From assembly GCF_036287235.1 (NCBI RefSeq), contig NZ_CP142850.1:2447336-2511335 (forward strand): a DNA stretch of 64,000 nt. The letters are read 5' to 3'. The position numbers were made by a program, and so were the translations under genes. Below are positions 12,540-22,611 of this stretch, piece by piece; position 1 is the first letter of the stretch; every line of letters starts with the position of its first letter. This DNA is from Exiguobacterium sp. 9-2. GTDB lineage: Bacteria > Bacillota > Bacilli > Exiguobacteriales > Exiguobacteriaceae. The notes beneath the pieces were generated by a model. It had not been told where the DNA came from and searched no databases. It saw nothing but the letters and a program-made list of their open reading frames with translations.

Positions 12540-14507
12540 TTAGGCACCTGCTTTCAATTCTAATATGAGATCGCGGAGCTCGGCAGCTCGTTCGAACTGC
12601 ATGTCCTTCGCCGCTTGACGCATCTCTTGGTCGAGCTGTTCAAGCAACGTTTCGCGCTCCGGTTTTTTAAGTTTGTTGAACTTCTCGAGTTTTTCGACGG
12701 TATCGTCGCTCTCGATCGTCGTACTGATAACACCACGCACGTCTTTTTTGATCGTCTGCGGCGTGATGCCATGTTCTTCGTTGAACGCCATCTGGATCGC
12801 GCGACGACGTTCCGTCTCATCGATCGCCCGTTGCATCGAATCGGTGACTTTATCAGCAAACAAGATGACGTGTCCTTCCGAGTTCCGAGCCGCCCGACCA
12901 ATCGTTTGAATCAGCGAACGGTCCGACCGGAGGAACCCTTCCTTATCAGCATCAAGAATCGTCACGAGTGAGACTTCCGGAATATCGAGTCCTTCTCGTA
13001 ACAAGTTGATCCCGACGAGGACATCGTATTTCCCGAGCCTCAAGTCACGTATGATTTCAATCCGTTCCAGCGTCTTGATCTCCGAGTGCATGTAGTTGAC
13101 CTTGACGCCATTCTCTTTCAAGTAATCGGTCAAATCTTCTGCCATCTTCTTCGTCAGTGTCGTGACGAGAACACGTTCGTTCTTCGCGACCCGGTCACGG
13201 ATGTTATCCATCAAGTAATCGATTTGTCCTGTGATCGGATGAATCTCGATCGTTGGATCAACGAGACCGGTCGGACGGATGATTTGCTCGACCATCTCTT
13301 TCGAATGTTCGAGTTCATACGGTCCTGGTGTCGCCGAGATATAGATCGCCTGACTGACTTTTTCCTCGAACTCCTCGAACCGTAACGGACGGTTGTCTTT
13401 TGCCGACGGAAGACGGAAACCGTGATCGACGAGGACTTGTTTCCGTGCCTGGTCCCCGTTATACATCCCGCGAATTTGTGGCAATGTGACGTGTGACTCA
13501 TCGGCAACGAGTAAAAAGTCCTTCGGGAAGTAATCGAGCAATGTATACGGTGTTGCCCCTTCCGGCATCAAGTTCAAGTGACGCGAGTAGTTCTCGATTC
13601 CGGAACAATAGCCCATCTCACGCATCATCTCAAGATCGTAGTTCGTCCGTTGTTCGAGCCGTTGCGCTTCAAGCAACTGATTGTCTTCACGTAACTTCGC
13701 AAGCTGCACTTCAAGTTCCTTCTCGATGTTCGCGATCGCTTTCTGTAGACGGGTATCCCCCGTCACGAAGTGGGACGCCGGGAAGATCGAGATGTGCTCG
13801 CGGTCCGCGACGATCTCACCTGTCAGCGGATCCATGTCACGGATCCGTTCAATCTCGTCACCGAAGAACTCGACCCGGACACACTGTTCGTCGCGTGACG
13901 CCGGGAAGATTTCGACGACGTCTCCGCGGACGCGGAACCGTCCGCGCTGGAAGTCGATGTCGTTTCGCTCATACTGGATGTCGATCAGACGGCGAAGCAT
14001 CTCGTTTCGCCCCATCTCATTGCCGACACGCAGGGATAAGACGTGGTTGTTGTACTCTTCCGGATTACCGAGACCATAGATACACGAAACGGACGCGACG
14101 ATCAAGACGTCTTCCCGTTCGAACAAGGCGGACGTTGCCGAGTGACGCAACTTATCGATCTCATCGTTGATCGAAGAGTCCTTCTCAATGAACGTATCCG
14201 TCGACGGAACGTACGCTTCCGGTTGGTAATAATCATAAAAACTAACGAAGTATTCGACCGCGTTGTTCGGGAAGAATTCCTTGAACTCCGAGTAGAGTTG
14301 TCCCGCTAGTGTTTTGTTATGGGCAAGGACGAGCGTCGGTTTCTTGATTTCCTTGATGACGTTCGAGACCGTGAACGTCTTCCCGGTACCGGTCGCCCCA
14401 AGCAACGTCTGATGTCGTTCGCCTTGTTTTAGCCCAGTCACCAATTTTTCGATTGCCGTTGGCTGATCACCGCCTGGTTCAAATGGTGAAACGAGTTCAA
14501 AATCCAT
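12540..14507 (-). CDS. uvrB: Excinuclease ABC subunit B
   Basis: UvrB is the helicase-like damage-verification subunit of nucleotide excision repair. The 655-residue protein has Walker A GATGTGKT, the beta-hairpin region [36 protein letters not shown] and a C-terminal UVR domain ([18 protein letters not shown]). ATG 14507 is chosen since it gives the conserved MDFELVSPF start after an AGGGGG site; the frame is open seven codons further. A DinR/LexA-like box lies about 55 bases upstream, so SOS induction is likely. Confidence 0.97.
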   Translation of the reverse strand: MDFELVSPFEPGGDQPTAIEKLVTGLKQGERHQTLLGATGTGKTFTVSNVIKEIKKPTLVLAHNKTLAGQLYSEFKEFFPNNAVEYFVSFYDYYQPEAYVPSTDTFIEKDSSINDEIDKLRHSATSALFEREDVLIVASVSCIYGLGNPEEYNNHVLSLRVGNEMGRNEMLRRLIDIQYERNDIDFQRGRFRVRGDVVEIFPASRDEQCVRVEFFGDEIERIRDMDPLTGEIVADREHISIFPASHFVTGDTRLQKAIANIEKELEVQLAKLREDNQLLEAQRLEQRTNYDLEMMREMGYCSGIENYSRHLNLMPEGATPYTLLDYFPKDFLLVADESHVTLPQIRGMYNGDQARKQVLVDHGFRLPSAKDNRPLRFEEFEEKVSQAIYISATPGPYELEHSKEMVEQIIRPTGLVDPTIEIHPITGQIDYLMDNIRDRVAKNERVLVTTLTKKMAEDLTDYLKENGVKVNYMHSEIKTLERIEIIRDLRLGKYDVLVGINLLREGLDIPEVSLVTILDADKEGFLRSDRSLIQTIGRAARNSEGHVILFADKVTDSMQRAIDETERRRAIQMAFNEEHGITPQTIKKDVRGVISTTIESDDTVEKLEKFNKLKKPERETLLEQLDQEMRQAAKDMQFERAAELRDLILELKAGA

Positions 14508-14546
14508 CGTTTGCTTCCCCCTCATCACGTTAAAAAATCTATTTCT

Positions 14547-14574
14547 ATTGTATCACTTTACGAACAAACATTCG
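14547..14574 (-). promoter_or_regulatory. uvrBA promoter with DinR/LexA-like SOS box
   Basis: The minus strand carries CGAATGTTTGTTCG (14561-14574), close to the Bacillus DinR consensus CGAAC-N4-GTTCG with symmetric half-sites. An extended -10, TGATACAAT, follows at 14547-14555, so the box overlies the -35 region. Repression by LexA/DinR is inferred from motif and from known control of uvrB in Bacillus. Confidence 0.7.
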
Positions 14575-14669
14575 ATTATGAAGTGCTCCTTTTAGGAAGT
14601 TACCCTTTTTTTCGAAAATGCAAAAGTTTCTTTTTACTTCGAGTGCTGATCTTCGATTTTTCTGCCGAC

Positions 14670-14704
14670 AAAAAAATCCCTGTCACGGCTGTTCCGTGAC
14701 AGGG
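14670..14704 (-). terminator. Terminator of the ctpB-minJ unit
   Basis: Perfect CCCTGTCACGG / CCGTGACAGGG stem followed by seven T residues on the minus strand, ten bases after the minJ stop. Confidence 0.93.
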
Positions 14705-14714
14705 ATGTACTAGT

Positions 14715-15878
14715 TTAATGCAAAGAGCGTACCTTCGTCCGACCGTGGACCGGTTCGTTGACGAAGAGGATACCGAGCTCATGATGATCTTGTTCATAAA
14801 AGGCACGTTGCGCAAAACGGATGTCTCCGTTATGGTTCATGACTTCAAGACGCAGATACGGTTTGTGTTTTTGGATGGCTTCATAGAACGATGCTTCCGA
14901 GTCGACCTTTTCACCGTTGACCTTATAGATCGCTTCACCCGGAATCAAGCCCATCTCGGCAGCTGGTTTATCAGGTAGCGTTCCGAGAATGACGGCACCA
15001 CGCGTTCCATTGAGGAACAACGGCGTTTGCGCCCGGTTCAAGCGTTTGACCCGCTGGTGCAACAAAATGTGCAGGACGAGCAACAAGACGATTCCGTAGA
15101 GCCATTCAGCTTGACCAGTCACGTACGCAAGAACCGTCAATAAAACTGCAACAAGACTCGTGATCAAACGTCCTTGAACGAGCGGACGCATCAATTCTTT
15201 CGGCAACTTACCCGTAAAGAGGAAACTGAAACCGATCGGTAACCAGAGAACGACCGGAACGAGTTCCGGGAAGCTGTAACGTGGCCACCAGGCTTCAAGC
15301 ACGTCGCCCGGAACAAAGACGAGCAAAGGCAATAGCCAAAGTTTATTTGCCGACAGCCCACCGATGAAGCGACCGCGCTTTGAGACGACGAGTGACGGTG
15401 ACAGACGCCGTTGCCCGCGCCACCAGACGAAGAGACATTCCGCGACGAGCGTTAACGTCGCAAGCAATAAAATCATTTTCGGCTCAACCGCTCGAACCGG
15501 ATCAAGACGTGAATCCATTAGGAACCAGCCGGCAAGTCCAAGCAAGACGATCGGCCAGAGTGGCAGGTTCAAACGAACGACACCAATCAACAGCAGGACG
15601 CTCGAAAGTCCAAGCAACAGTAGAGCGTACTGCGGTGTCACTGTCAATCCGAGCCATCCGCTGACGACGGACAAGACGAGACCGACGAGTAGGCCTGGTA
15701 AAAGTGTTTCGAGGACATCGCTTCGTTTACCGTGTGTCCGGGAGCGAAACAGTCCGCGTTCCCGTTTGACACGCCGGATGCCGATGACCCAACTGACAAG
15801 GAGTGCTAACCACAAGGTCGGACTGGCGATGAGACTAATCGCGGTCCAACCAATTTCATCGAGTAATTCCACGCGCAT
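14715..15878 (-). CDS. minJ: MinJ-like PDZ membrane protein
   Basis: The 387-residue protein has about eight hydrophobic segments and a C-terminal PDZ domain (about residues 290-375; RGAVILGTLPDKPAAEMGLIPGE). In B. subtilis MinJ links DivIVA to MinCD and controls division-site placement and swarming. Identity rests on this architecture and on the position between ctpB and uvrB, which is the B. subtilis order. It starts 22 bases after ctpB and is probably co-transcribed with it. Confidence 0.85.
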   Translation of the reverse strand: MRVELLDEIGWTAISLIASPTLWLALLVSWVIGIRRVKRERGLFRSRTHGKRSDVLETLLPGLLVGLVLSVVSGWLGLTVTPQYALLLLGLSSVLLLIGVVRLNLPLWPIVLLGLAGWFLMDSRLDPVRAVEPKMILLLATLTLVAECLFVWWRGQRRLSPSLVVSKRGRFIGGLSANKLWLLPLLVFVPGDVLEAWWPRYSFPELVPVVLWLPIGFSFLFTGKLPKELMRPLVQGRLITSLVAVLLTVLAYVTGQAEWLYGIVLLLVLHILLHQRVKRLNRAQTPLFLNGTRGAVILGTLPDKPAAEMGLIPGEAIYKVNGEKVDSEASFYEAIQKHKPYLRLEVMNHNGDIRFAQRAFYEQDHHELGILFVNEPVHGRTKVRSLH

Positions 15879-15900
15879 TCAGACCTCTTTCCATTCCTTA

Positions 15901-17325
15901 TTATTGAGCAGCGACCTCGAGTGCTTTTTTCCGCTGGACGTCATTCTTATCGTCCTGGAGTTTCTTCAGGAGACGCGTCTCCATCTCACCCGCTGTCTGC
16001 TGATCGATTTTTCCAGTGACGTCAAGTTTCGCATCCTTTTGCAAAGCCTCGACAGCTTGTTTCATCGTGTCACCGAAATAGCCGTCCTGTCCTTTTGGCT
16101 CATAACCGATCGCTTCGAGGACGAGGTGGGCATTCTCGACTGATTTTCCGTAATCGCCGACAGCGAGTGACTTTTGATCAGTCAAAATTTTCGTGACGTT
16201 GAAGTACGCCGGTTGTTTGACTTCGACCGTCGGCTTGACCCCTTTTTTGTGGATCCAGTTTCCGTCTGGTGTCAGCCATTTGTTCGTCGTTAACTTCAGG
16301 TCGCTACCGTCCTTCAAATCATACGCACTTTGGACGATCCCTTTCCCGAACGACTTCGTACCGACGACTTCGGCGCCAGCTCCTTCCTTCAGACCGGCTG
16401 CAAGGATCTCGGACGCTGAGGCCGATCCGCCGTCTTCTAAGACGACGATGTTATATGGTTTCTTCTCGTCTGCCTTCCCGAATTCCTGCTGGCGCTCGCC
16501 TTTATTGTTCTCGACTTGATAAATCGGCACGTCTTTCGGAATGAACGGAGCGATCATTTTCGAGACAGCCGTCAAAAGACCACCCGGATTTCCGCGTACA
16601 TCGATGACGAGTCCATCAATGTTCTGACTCTCGAGTTTCGTCAACCCCTTCTCGAACTCTTCTGCTGTCGGTTCCGAGAACTGTGTTACTTGTAAGACAC
16701 CGATCTTCTTGCCGTTGACATTCTCCGTTGACGTATAGACCGTCTCGATTGGAATCGTATCGCGTTTAATCGTGATCTCCATCGCGTCTTGTCCGCTACG
16801 CTGAATCGTCAGGACGACATTCGTTCCTTTTTCACCACGAATTTTTTTAACGGCTTGATCCGTCTTTTGACCTTTTGTCGACTTACCATCGATTTCTAGG
16901 ATGACGTCGCCTGGTTTGATACCAGCTTTTTCAGCAGGTGATCCTTTGATCGGCGAGACGATGACGATCGACTCACCTTTTTGTTCAAGCGTCGCACCGA
17001 TCCCTTCAAACGAAGACGACAGATTTGTGTTGAACGAGGTCGTTTCCGACTCATCCATATAAACGGAATATGGATCGTTAAGCACTTCTGTCATGCCAGA
17101 TAACGCACCATCGAGTAACTCTTTATCTGTCACGTCTTTTAGATAATTTTGTTCGATCATCTGCCGGACCTGGTCGATTTTTTTCCAATCACCTGTCGCA
17201 TTCGAAGATGATGACTGCGTTGCAACGGAATCTGTTCCGCCAGCCGCTAACATACCGACGGCACCTGCCCCTAAACCAAGCCCGAAGGTACTGACCGCAA
17301 TCACTGCTGTTGTAGATTTTTTCAC
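15901..17325 (-). CDS. ctpB: Carboxy-terminal processing protease CtpB (S41)
   Basis: The 474-residue secreted serine protease has an N-terminal hydrophobic anchor/signal (residues 7-30), a PDZ domain (about 105-185, KGSPAEKAGIKPGDVILEID) and an S41 domain with catalytic Ser in DGGSASASEI and Lys in KSFGKGIVQ. A C-terminal peptidoglycan-binding module (about 385-455, GDYGKSVENAHLVLEAIGYEP) follows. In sporulating Bacilli CtpB cleaves SpoIVFA; in non-sporulating relatives its substrate is unknown. Confidence 0.94.
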   Translation of the reverse strand: MKKSTTAVIAVSTFGLGLGAGAVGMLAAGGTDSVATQSSSSNATGDWKKIDQVRQMIEQNYLKDVTDKELLDGALSGMTEVLNDPYSVYMDESETTSFNTNLSSSFEGIGATLEQKGESIVIVSPIKGSPAEKAGIKPGDVILEIDGKSTKGQKTDQAVKKIRGEKGTNVVLTIQRSGQDAMEITIKRDTIPIETVYTSTENVNGKKIGVLQVTQFSEPTAEEFEKGLTKLESQNIDGLVIDVRGNPGGLLTAVSKMIAPFIPKDVPIYQVENNKGERQQEFGKADEKKPYNIVVLEDGGSASASEILAAGLKEGAGAEVVGTKSFGKGIVQSAYDLKDGSDLKLTTNKWLTPDGNWIHKKGVKPTVEVKQPAYFNVTKILTDQKSLAVGDYGKSVENAHLVLEAIGYEPKGQDGYFGDTMKQAVEALQKDAKLDVTGKIDQQTAGEMETRLLKKLQDDKNDVQRKKALEVAAQ

Positions 17326-17374
17326 GCTTGATTCCCCACTTCCATTAAAAACGCATTATTTTTTTCAGTATAGC

Positions 17375-17401
17375 AAAAAAAGATAGGTTACCCTATCTTT
17401 T
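17375..17401 (-). terminator. Terminator after the M23 hydrolase gene
   Basis: AAAGATAGG / CCTATCTTT stem with flanking A and T runs, able to act in both directions; on the minus strand it ends the ftsEX-M23 unit. Confidence 0.85.
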
Positions 17402-17418
17402 CAGTATTCTGTGGGATG

Positions 17419-18840
17419 TCAAAAGATGTACGGTGCTGGGTCAACTGCATTCGGTTGTCCGACTGCCCACTCTCCCTTATGCAATTCGAAATGCAAATGC
17501 GGACCTGTCGACCAGCCCGTTGTACCTAATGTGCCGACCGTCTTACCCGGCATGACTGTTTGACCGGCGGAGACGCTGATCGAATCGAGATGTGCATAGA
17601 CGGTCGTGTAGACCTGTCCATCAATCAAATGCGTCACCATGACGACGTTCCCGTAACCTGTTGCACTACCGGCACGTAGAACGATACCACCTGCCGCTGC
17701 ATGAATCGGTGTTCCTTTTGCATTTACGAGATCAATCCCTTTATGAATCTCCGGCTTCCCTGTCAACGGATTGTTTCGGGGACCGAACGGCGACGAGACA
17801 TATCCTTGAACCGGTAAATGGAACGGACGACTCGTCACGGCATCTGCCGGTTGCTCCGGCGTTGCAGTCGGTGACTCGACTTCAGGAATGGTCGGTTCCG
17901 CACTTGGAGCATCGGATTTTTTCTTTTTTGCCTCTGCTGCACGTGCCGCTTCTGCCGCTTCCGCTTGACGTTTTGCTTCTGCTGCCCGCGCCGCTTCTTC
18001 CGCTTCCGCTTGACGTTTTGCTTCTGCTGCCCGCGCCGCTTCCTCCGCTTTCCGTTTCGCTTCTTCTTTTGCTTTCCGTTCGGCTTCTTGCAGGGCAATC
18101 AATTCGTTTTGAATCAGACGGCGCTGATCCGCGAGAATTTCTGCTTCCTCGGCTTTAGAGAACTGCTCTTGTTGCAGTTCCTTGACCTTCGTGTTCAACT
18201 GGACGACAAGCTTTCGCTTGAGCTCAGATTCCGCAATGATTCGTGTCTGGAGCACGAGCAACTTCCGTTGTTCCCGTTTCATGCTTTCAAGCAATAGTGC
18301 TTGTTCCGACCGTTGTTCGCTCAGTTGTTTGACGTTCCCCTTGTAAGCTTGTAAGACATGATCATCTTGTTTGATGATCTCACTGACCGTACTGAAGCGC
18401 GAAATCAAATCACCAAAGTCTTTTGCGTCGAGCAAGACCTCGATGTATTTGACGTCTCCTTTTTGTTGGACGGCACGCAATCGGCTTCCAAGCAACTCTT
18501 CTTGTTGATGCAGTTCCTTGAGCGTCTCGGAAATCGCTGCTTCCGTCAGACGCAATTGTTCTTTAGATGCAGCAACAGCCGCTTGTTGATCGGCTATCTT
18601 AAGCGCTAAATCATCCAAACGGCTGTTGACTTCATTCAGTTGCGCACGGGCTTCCTTACGCTCCTGTTTCGTCAAGTTCAACTTCTCTGATGTCTGATTC
18701 TGTAATCGTTCCGTCTCTTTCAGACGGCTTTCGACCTCCTGTTGTTCCTTCAGCAAATCTTCTTTCGACGTGGCATCAACGGACACACTAGTTCCAATCA
18801 AAGCTAAGCTCAGGACGGCAGAATAGAATCGGACTTTCAT
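17419..18840 (-). CDS. EnvC-like murein hydrolase activator/M23 peptidase
   Basis: The 473-residue protein has a signal peptide (cleavage likely after SVDA), two coiled-coil stretches (about 25-235), a low-complexity Ala/Glu/Lys linker with repeated AARAAEAKRQAEAEE units (about 255-310) and a C-terminal M23 domain (about 345-470). The zinc ligands are seen in IHKGIDLVN and GPHLHFELH. FtsEX in Gram-positives activates coiled-coil wall hydrolases from across the membrane, so its place directly after ftsX suggests it is the FtsEX partner. ATG 18840 is preferred over 18849 because the GAGGAG site is too close to the latter. Confidence 0.88.
   Translation of the reverse strand: MKVRFYSAVLSLALIGTSVSVDATSKEDLLKEQQEVESRLKETERLQNQTSEKLNLTKQERKEARAQLNEVNSRLDDLALKIADQQAAVAASKEQLRLTEAAISETLKELHQQEELLGSRLRAVQQKGDVKYIEVLLDAKDFGDLISRFSTVSEIIKQDDHVLQAYKGNVKQLSEQRSEQALLLESMKREQRKLLVLQTRIIAESELKRKLVVQLNTKVKELQQEQFSKAEEAEILADQRRLIQNELIALQEAERKAKEEAKRKAEEAARAAEAKRQAEAEEAARAAEAKRQAEAAEAARAAEAKKKKSDAPSAEPTIPEVESPTATPEQPADAVTSRPFHLPVQGYVSSPFGPRNNPLTGKPEIHKGIDLVNAKGTPIHAAAGGIVLRAGSATGYGNVVMVTHLIDGQVYTTVYAHLDSISVSAGQTVMPGKTVGTLGTTGWSTGPHLHFELHKGEWAVGQPNAVDPAPYIF
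17935..18062 (-). repeat. Tandem repeat within the M23 hydrolase linker
   Basis: The segment encoding the AARAAEAKRQAEAEE linker consists of nearly identical units of about 45 bases (AGCAGAAGCAAAACGTCAAG recurs), a likely site of length variation. Confidence 0.75.
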
Positions 18841-18880
18841 GAGAAGCATCTCTCCTCTATTTTATTTTTGGGTAACTGAT

Positions 18881-19780
18881 TTAAATCTTCAAGAAACGAC
18901 CGAGTGATGTCGTTGATCCCCATACACCGATGAATGCACCGAGTCCGAGCAGGATTAAGACGACTTGTGCCGACAATTCACCTGGTGGAATCAACGAGAA
19001 TATTCCCGCATTCACGGTAGAAAGTTGGGGTTGGATCGCGTTGTATGAGACTTCGTAACCGAAGTAGACGACGACGATCGGGATGATGGCACCTAATATG
19101 CCCATCAATAATCCTTCGACGAAGAACGGTGCACGGATGAATCCGTTTTTCGCTCCGACGAGGCGCATGATCTCGATTTCCCGGCGACGGGAGAAGATCG
19201 TGACTTTAATCGTGTTCGAAATAAGGAACATTGCCATGAACGTCAATCCGACGATCAGGATGATTCCACCGATCCGAACTCCTTCAAGGAAGTTAAACAT
19301 CTTTTTAACATAGTCCTTACCATATTCGACACTATCTACATTTTCCATTTTTTTGATGGAATTTGCAAGTGTTTCTGTCTCTTTTGGTGAGGTAGCTTTG
19401 ACGATATATCGGTCGTGAAGCGGATTGTCTTTTTCAACCGACTGGTAGGCTTGAGAACCTTCGCCAAGTTGCTTCTTGAAGCGGTCCAGTTCTTCTTCTT
19501 TTGAACTGTAACGAACAGTGTTGACGCCCGGCATCTGCTTGAGTGCTTCACCGACTGCATCGATCTTCGACTGGTCTGCTTCTCGTTCGACGAATACTTG
19601 GATTTCAACGTCTTTTTCGACGTTATCGGAAATCTTGTTGACGTTGAACATGAGCATCGCGAATATTCCTACGAGAAGTAACGTGACGGTAACGGCACTG
19701 ACAGAAGCGAATGTCATCCAGCCGTTCCGGACGAGACCTTTTGCCCCTTCCCGTAAATGACGGAATCCATTAAACTTCAT
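18881..19780 (-). CDS. ftsX: Cell division protein FtsX
   Basis: The 299-residue integral membrane subunit of FtsEX has an N-terminal membrane segment, an extracellular domain (about 45-165) and three C-terminal membrane segments, with the cytoplasmic loop FSRRREIEIMRLVGAKNGFIR typical of FtsX. ATG 19780 follows AAAGGAA and overlaps the ftsE end by 11 bases, showing coupling. FtsEX signals to wall hydrolases; the M23 gene lies 40 bases downstream. Confidence 0.95.
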   Translation of the reverse strand: MKFNGFRHLREGAKGLVRNGWMTFASVSAVTVTLLLVGIFAMLMFNVNKISDNVEKDVEIQVFVEREADQSKIDAVGEALKQMPGVNTVRYSSKEEELDRFKKQLGEGSQAYQSVEKDNPLHDRYIVKATSPKETETLANSIKKMENVDSVEYGKDYVKKMFNFLEGVRIGGIILIVGLTFMAMFLISNTIKVTIFSRRREIEIMRLVGAKNGFIRAPFFVEGLLMGILGAIIPIVVVYFGYEVSYNAIQPQLSTVNAGIFSLIPPGELSAQVVLILLGLGAFIGVWGSTTSLGRFLKI

Positions 19781-20465
19781 AGCCGTACATTCCTTTCTCT
19801 TCGTCTCGGACGATTTTTCCTCCATCGATCGCTAAGACACGATGACGCATCTTGTTAACGATGTCCCGGTTGTGTGTCGCCATTACGACCGTTGTCCCAC
19901 GGCGATAAATCTCTTCGAATACTTCCATGATCTCCCATGCTGTATCCGGGTCCAGGTTTCCAGTCGGCTCATCGGCGATGACGAGTGACGGACGGTTGAC
20001 GATGGCTCTCGCGATCGAGATCCGTTGTTGTTCGCCCCCAGATAATTCGTCCGGATAGTTGCGCTCTTTATGCTTGAGCTTAACGAGATCGAGTACTTCG
20101 AGTACTTTCTTCCGGATTTGTGCTTTGTCTTCCCCTACGACTTCTAGCGCAAAGGCGACATTTTCATAAACCGTCAGTGACGGGAGTAATTTAAAATCTT
20201 GGAAGATGACGCCGATTTGGCGACGAAGTTCGGGGATTTGACGGTTCTTCAACTTACCGACTTCGATTCCTTTAAACAAAAATGAACCGCTCGTTGGTTT
20301 CTCTTCGCGGTACATCATTTTCATGAATGTTGATTTACCCGCACCCGACGGACCGACGATATAGACGAATTCGCCTTGATTGATCGTCAAATCGACCTCA
20401 CGGAGTGCCGTGACGCCGTTCGGATAAATCTTACTGATTCGTTGCATCTTGATCACGTACTTCAC
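19770..20465 (-). CDS. ftsE: Cell division ATP-binding protein FtsE
   Basis: The 231-residue ABC ATPase has Walker A GPSGAGKS, signature LSGGEQQR, Walker B LVIADEPTGNLD and the switch His in ATHN. It partners FtsX. It is the first gene of the ftsE-ftsX-M23 operon. Confidence 0.96.
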   Translation of the reverse strand: MKYVIKMQRISKIYPNGVTALREVDLTINQGEFVYIVGPSGAGKSTFMKMMYREEKPTSGSFLFKGIEVGKLKNRQIPELRRQIGVIFQDFKLLPSLTVYENVAFALEVVGEDKAQIRKKVLEVLDLVKLKHKERNYPDELSGGEQQRISIARAIVNRPSLVIADEPTGNLDPDTAWEIMEVFEEIYRRGTTVVMATHNRDIVNKMRHRVLAIDGGKIVRDEEKGMYGYEV

Positions 20466-20520
20466 ATCCTTACTTATTTACTGATGCTAAATGAATAGGT
20501 CCAAAAACCTACCGACCACC

Positions 20521-20529
20521 ATTATAACA
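20521..20529 (-). promoter_or_regulatory. Extended -10 promoter of ftsEX
   Basis: TGTTATAAT on the minus strand about 55 bases before ftsE; the -35 is weak. Confidence 0.5.
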
Positions 20530-20584
20530 GGGACAAAATTGAACGCACATTACAATCAAATGTCATTTCAGGCGATTATACCAT

Positions 20585-20634
20585 AAAAAAGAGGCACGAA
20601 TGACGAACACATGTCGTGTGTGTCATCTCGTACC
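20585..20634 (-). terminator. Terminator of cccB
   Basis: GGTACGAGATGAC / GTCATTCGTGCC arms with one bulge, followed on the minus strand by TTTTTT. Confidence 0.8.
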
Positions 20635-20650
20635 CCATCATATCCCATAA

Positions 20651-21025
20651 TCATTTTTTAGCAGCGAGCCAGTCGGCAACAGCCGTGATTTCTTTATCAT
20701 CTTTCAGGATACCAGCAGGCATTTGCCCTTTCCCGTTCTTGATGATTTTTTGAATCTCTTCTGAAGAATATTTCGATCCAACCTTCGTCAAGTTCGGTCC
20801 GACGTTTCCTTCAAGGTTTTTACCATGACACGTTGCACAGTTGTTGGCGAAGATTTTCTCAGCATCTACACCGGATTGTGTCTTCGACGAATCATCGTTC
20901 ATCGTTGACTCATCCTTCGTGCCTGACGATGAATCATCAGAACTCGAATCGTCACTACCACCACATGCCGCGAGCGCAAGTGTCGTTCCTAAGCCTAACG
21001 CGAGTAACAAGTTTTTCAGCTTCAT
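20651..21025 (-). CDS. cccB: Lipoprotein cytochrome c551
   Basis: The 124-residue protein has a lipoprotein signal with lipobox LAAC (Cys at 21), a Ser/Asp-rich flexible linker (about 22-52), and one heme c site CATCH (about residue 65-69) with a distal Met in GQMPAG. It is a membrane-anchored small cytochrome c shuttling electrons outside the membrane. The place next to ftsE and yvjA-like yitT matches B. subtilis cccB. Confidence 0.94.
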   Translation of the reverse strand: MKLKNLLLALGLGTTLALAACGGSDDSSSDDSSSGTKDESTMNDDSSKTQSGVDAEKIFANNCATCHGKNLEGNVGPNLTKVGSKYSSEEIQKIIKNGKGQMPAGILKDDKEITAVADWLAAKK

Positions 21026-21140
21026 CCGGATATCCCCCTCTTGTAAGTATCTACATAAACGCTACTGACCTAGTTAGAGTATAACCGTTATCCGGATGAG
21101 TTAAGCGTGATTTCACAAAAACTTCACGTTTTAAGAACGA

Positions 21141-22010
21141 TTATGGCACATTACGGTAGCGTTTATCGTCTGTAAACCCGAGTCCGAGCACCTCATGGGC
21201 TTCACTGACGACGAGGAATGCCGATGGATCGATGTGTTTGACGATTTCTTTGAGCGTCGTGATTTCCCCTTGACGAACGACGACCATTAGCATCGGTTTG
21301 CGTGTCCGCGTGAACGCTCCTGCTGCCTCGATCTCCGTCGCCCCGCGATCGAGTGTCTCGAAGATTTCTTTCACTAACGCTTCCCGTTGATCGGAAATGA
21401 TATAGGCAAGTTTGTCGTTCGTGATTCCGAGCTGGACGACGTCGATCATTTTGATCGTGATGAACAAAGCAACGAGTGCATACAGCCCAATCTCAAGCGA
21501 GAAGATCGTCGCCGCACTGATGACGATCGTGCCGTCAAGCAAGGCGATACACAGATGAAGTGGCAATTTCGTGAAACGATGCAGGATTTGCGCAATCAAA
21601 TCCATTCCTCCGGTCGACGCTCGCCCCCGGAAGATCAGACCGAGTCCAATCCCGACCCCGGCACCACCAAAGATTGCAGCAAGCATCGGATTCATTGTCG
21701 CAGCCGGAACATCGAACCGCTCATATACGAGGATGACGACCGGTAAGAAGATCGACCCGACGAGTGATTTGACCCCAAAGCCCATCCCGAGGATCATCCA
21801 ACCGATCGCAAGCAAGACGACGTTCGCGACGAGTTGGAACAATCCTGGCGAAATTCCGAACAAATCGTTCAAGACGATCGATAAGCCACTGACCCCTCCC
21901 GAGGCGAGTTGGTTCGGTGCTAAAAATAAACTAAAGGCACTTGCGACGAACAAGGACCCGATTAACAAATACGCATAATCGCGCACGACTTCCTGACGTG
22001 TCGATGTCAT
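21141..22010 (-). CDS. YitT family membrane protein (YvjA-like)
   Basis: The 289-residue protein has five or six membrane segments containing the YitT signature LAPNQLASGGVSGLS and GLIFRGRASTGGMDLIA, and a C-terminal soluble DUF2179 domain (about 205-280). Function is unknown in the family. Location next to cccB and prfB-secA matches B. subtilis yvjA. A paralogue lies at 51397-52278. Confidence 0.9.
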   Translation of the reverse strand: MTSTRQEVVRDYAYLLIGSLFVASAFSLFLAPNQLASGGVSGLSIVLNDLFGISPGLFQLVANVVLLAIGWMILGMGFGVKSLVGSIFLPVVILVYERFDVPAATMNPMLAAIFGGAGVGIGLGLIFRGRASTGGMDLIAQILHRFTKLPLHLCIALLDGTIVISAATIFSLEIGLYALVALFITIKMIDVVQLGITNDKLAYIISDQREALVKEIFETLDRGATEIEAAGAFTRTRKPMLMVVVRQGEITTLKEIVKHIDPSAFLVVSEAHEVLGLGFTDDKRYRNVP

Positions 22011-22107
22011 GACATTCCATTTCCCCTTATCAATTGATTCTCGTGTTTCATTTTAGCGGAAAAGTCAGACAACGACTAGACAGGCGGAACAACTCACAGT
22101 GTTCCCT

Positions 22108-22611
22108 TTATACCGCACTAAAGGGTGGACTGTAGCGAACGATACCGCTAACGCCACGTAATCCATTCCGTTCGAGTGCAAGAACGAGAAAGACCTCCGG
22201 CGGAACGGGGAACGGCGGCTTGATACCGTAGTCAATCGCCCGTTCAAAGCCGAACTGTGGATAATAGCTGTCGTGACCGAGGACGACGATGTGGGATTCC
22301 CCGGCGTCCCGCGCATCCTCGATCACTTGACGGATCAATTCAGAGCCGATACCCTTTCGCTGCCAGGTGGGTAGGACACCGACCGGCGCTAAGGCAAGCG
22401 ACGGGATGTCATCGATATGGATCCGGCTCAAGAGGACATGACCAACGATTTCTCCTTTATCAGTCACCGCGACGCGACCGAAGACCGGTTGCGCCGCTTC
22501 CTCCTCGCGTAAGGCATCAACGAGATTCGCTTCGTTCGGTTGTTCGAATGCCGCTTCATGGACGAGCCGAATTCCCGTTGCGTCCTTAAAGCCTTCTTTA
22601 CGGATGATCAT
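22108..22611 (-). CDS. GNAT family N-acetyltransferase
   Basis: The 167-residue protein has the acetyl-CoA binding motif LPTWQRKGIGSELIRQVIEDA (Q/R-x-x-G-x-G) and the later VVLGHDSYYPQFGFERA motif, as in the YhbS-like group. The acceptor is unknown. Its ATG overlaps the stop of the upstream methyltransferase gene as TGATG. Confidence 0.88.
   Translation of the reverse strand: MIIRKEGFKDATGIRLVHEAAFEQPNEANLVDALREEEAAQPVFGRVAVTDKGEIVGHVLLSRIHIDDIPSLALAPVGVLPTWQRKGIGSELIRQVIEDARDAGESHIVVLGHDSYYPQFGFERAIDYGIKPPFPVPPEVFLVLALERNGLRGVSGIVRYSPPFSAV

Noticed and set aside
12539-12547. GTG 12547 as the uvrA start
   Set aside because: It overlaps the uvrB end and has a poor ribosome site, while TTG 12538 has AGGTG at good spacing and a family-like N-terminus; the choice is not proven.
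17935-18062. CRISPR-like array
   Set aside because: The repeats are contiguous, without spacers, and encode the Ala/Glu/Lys linker of the M23 protein.
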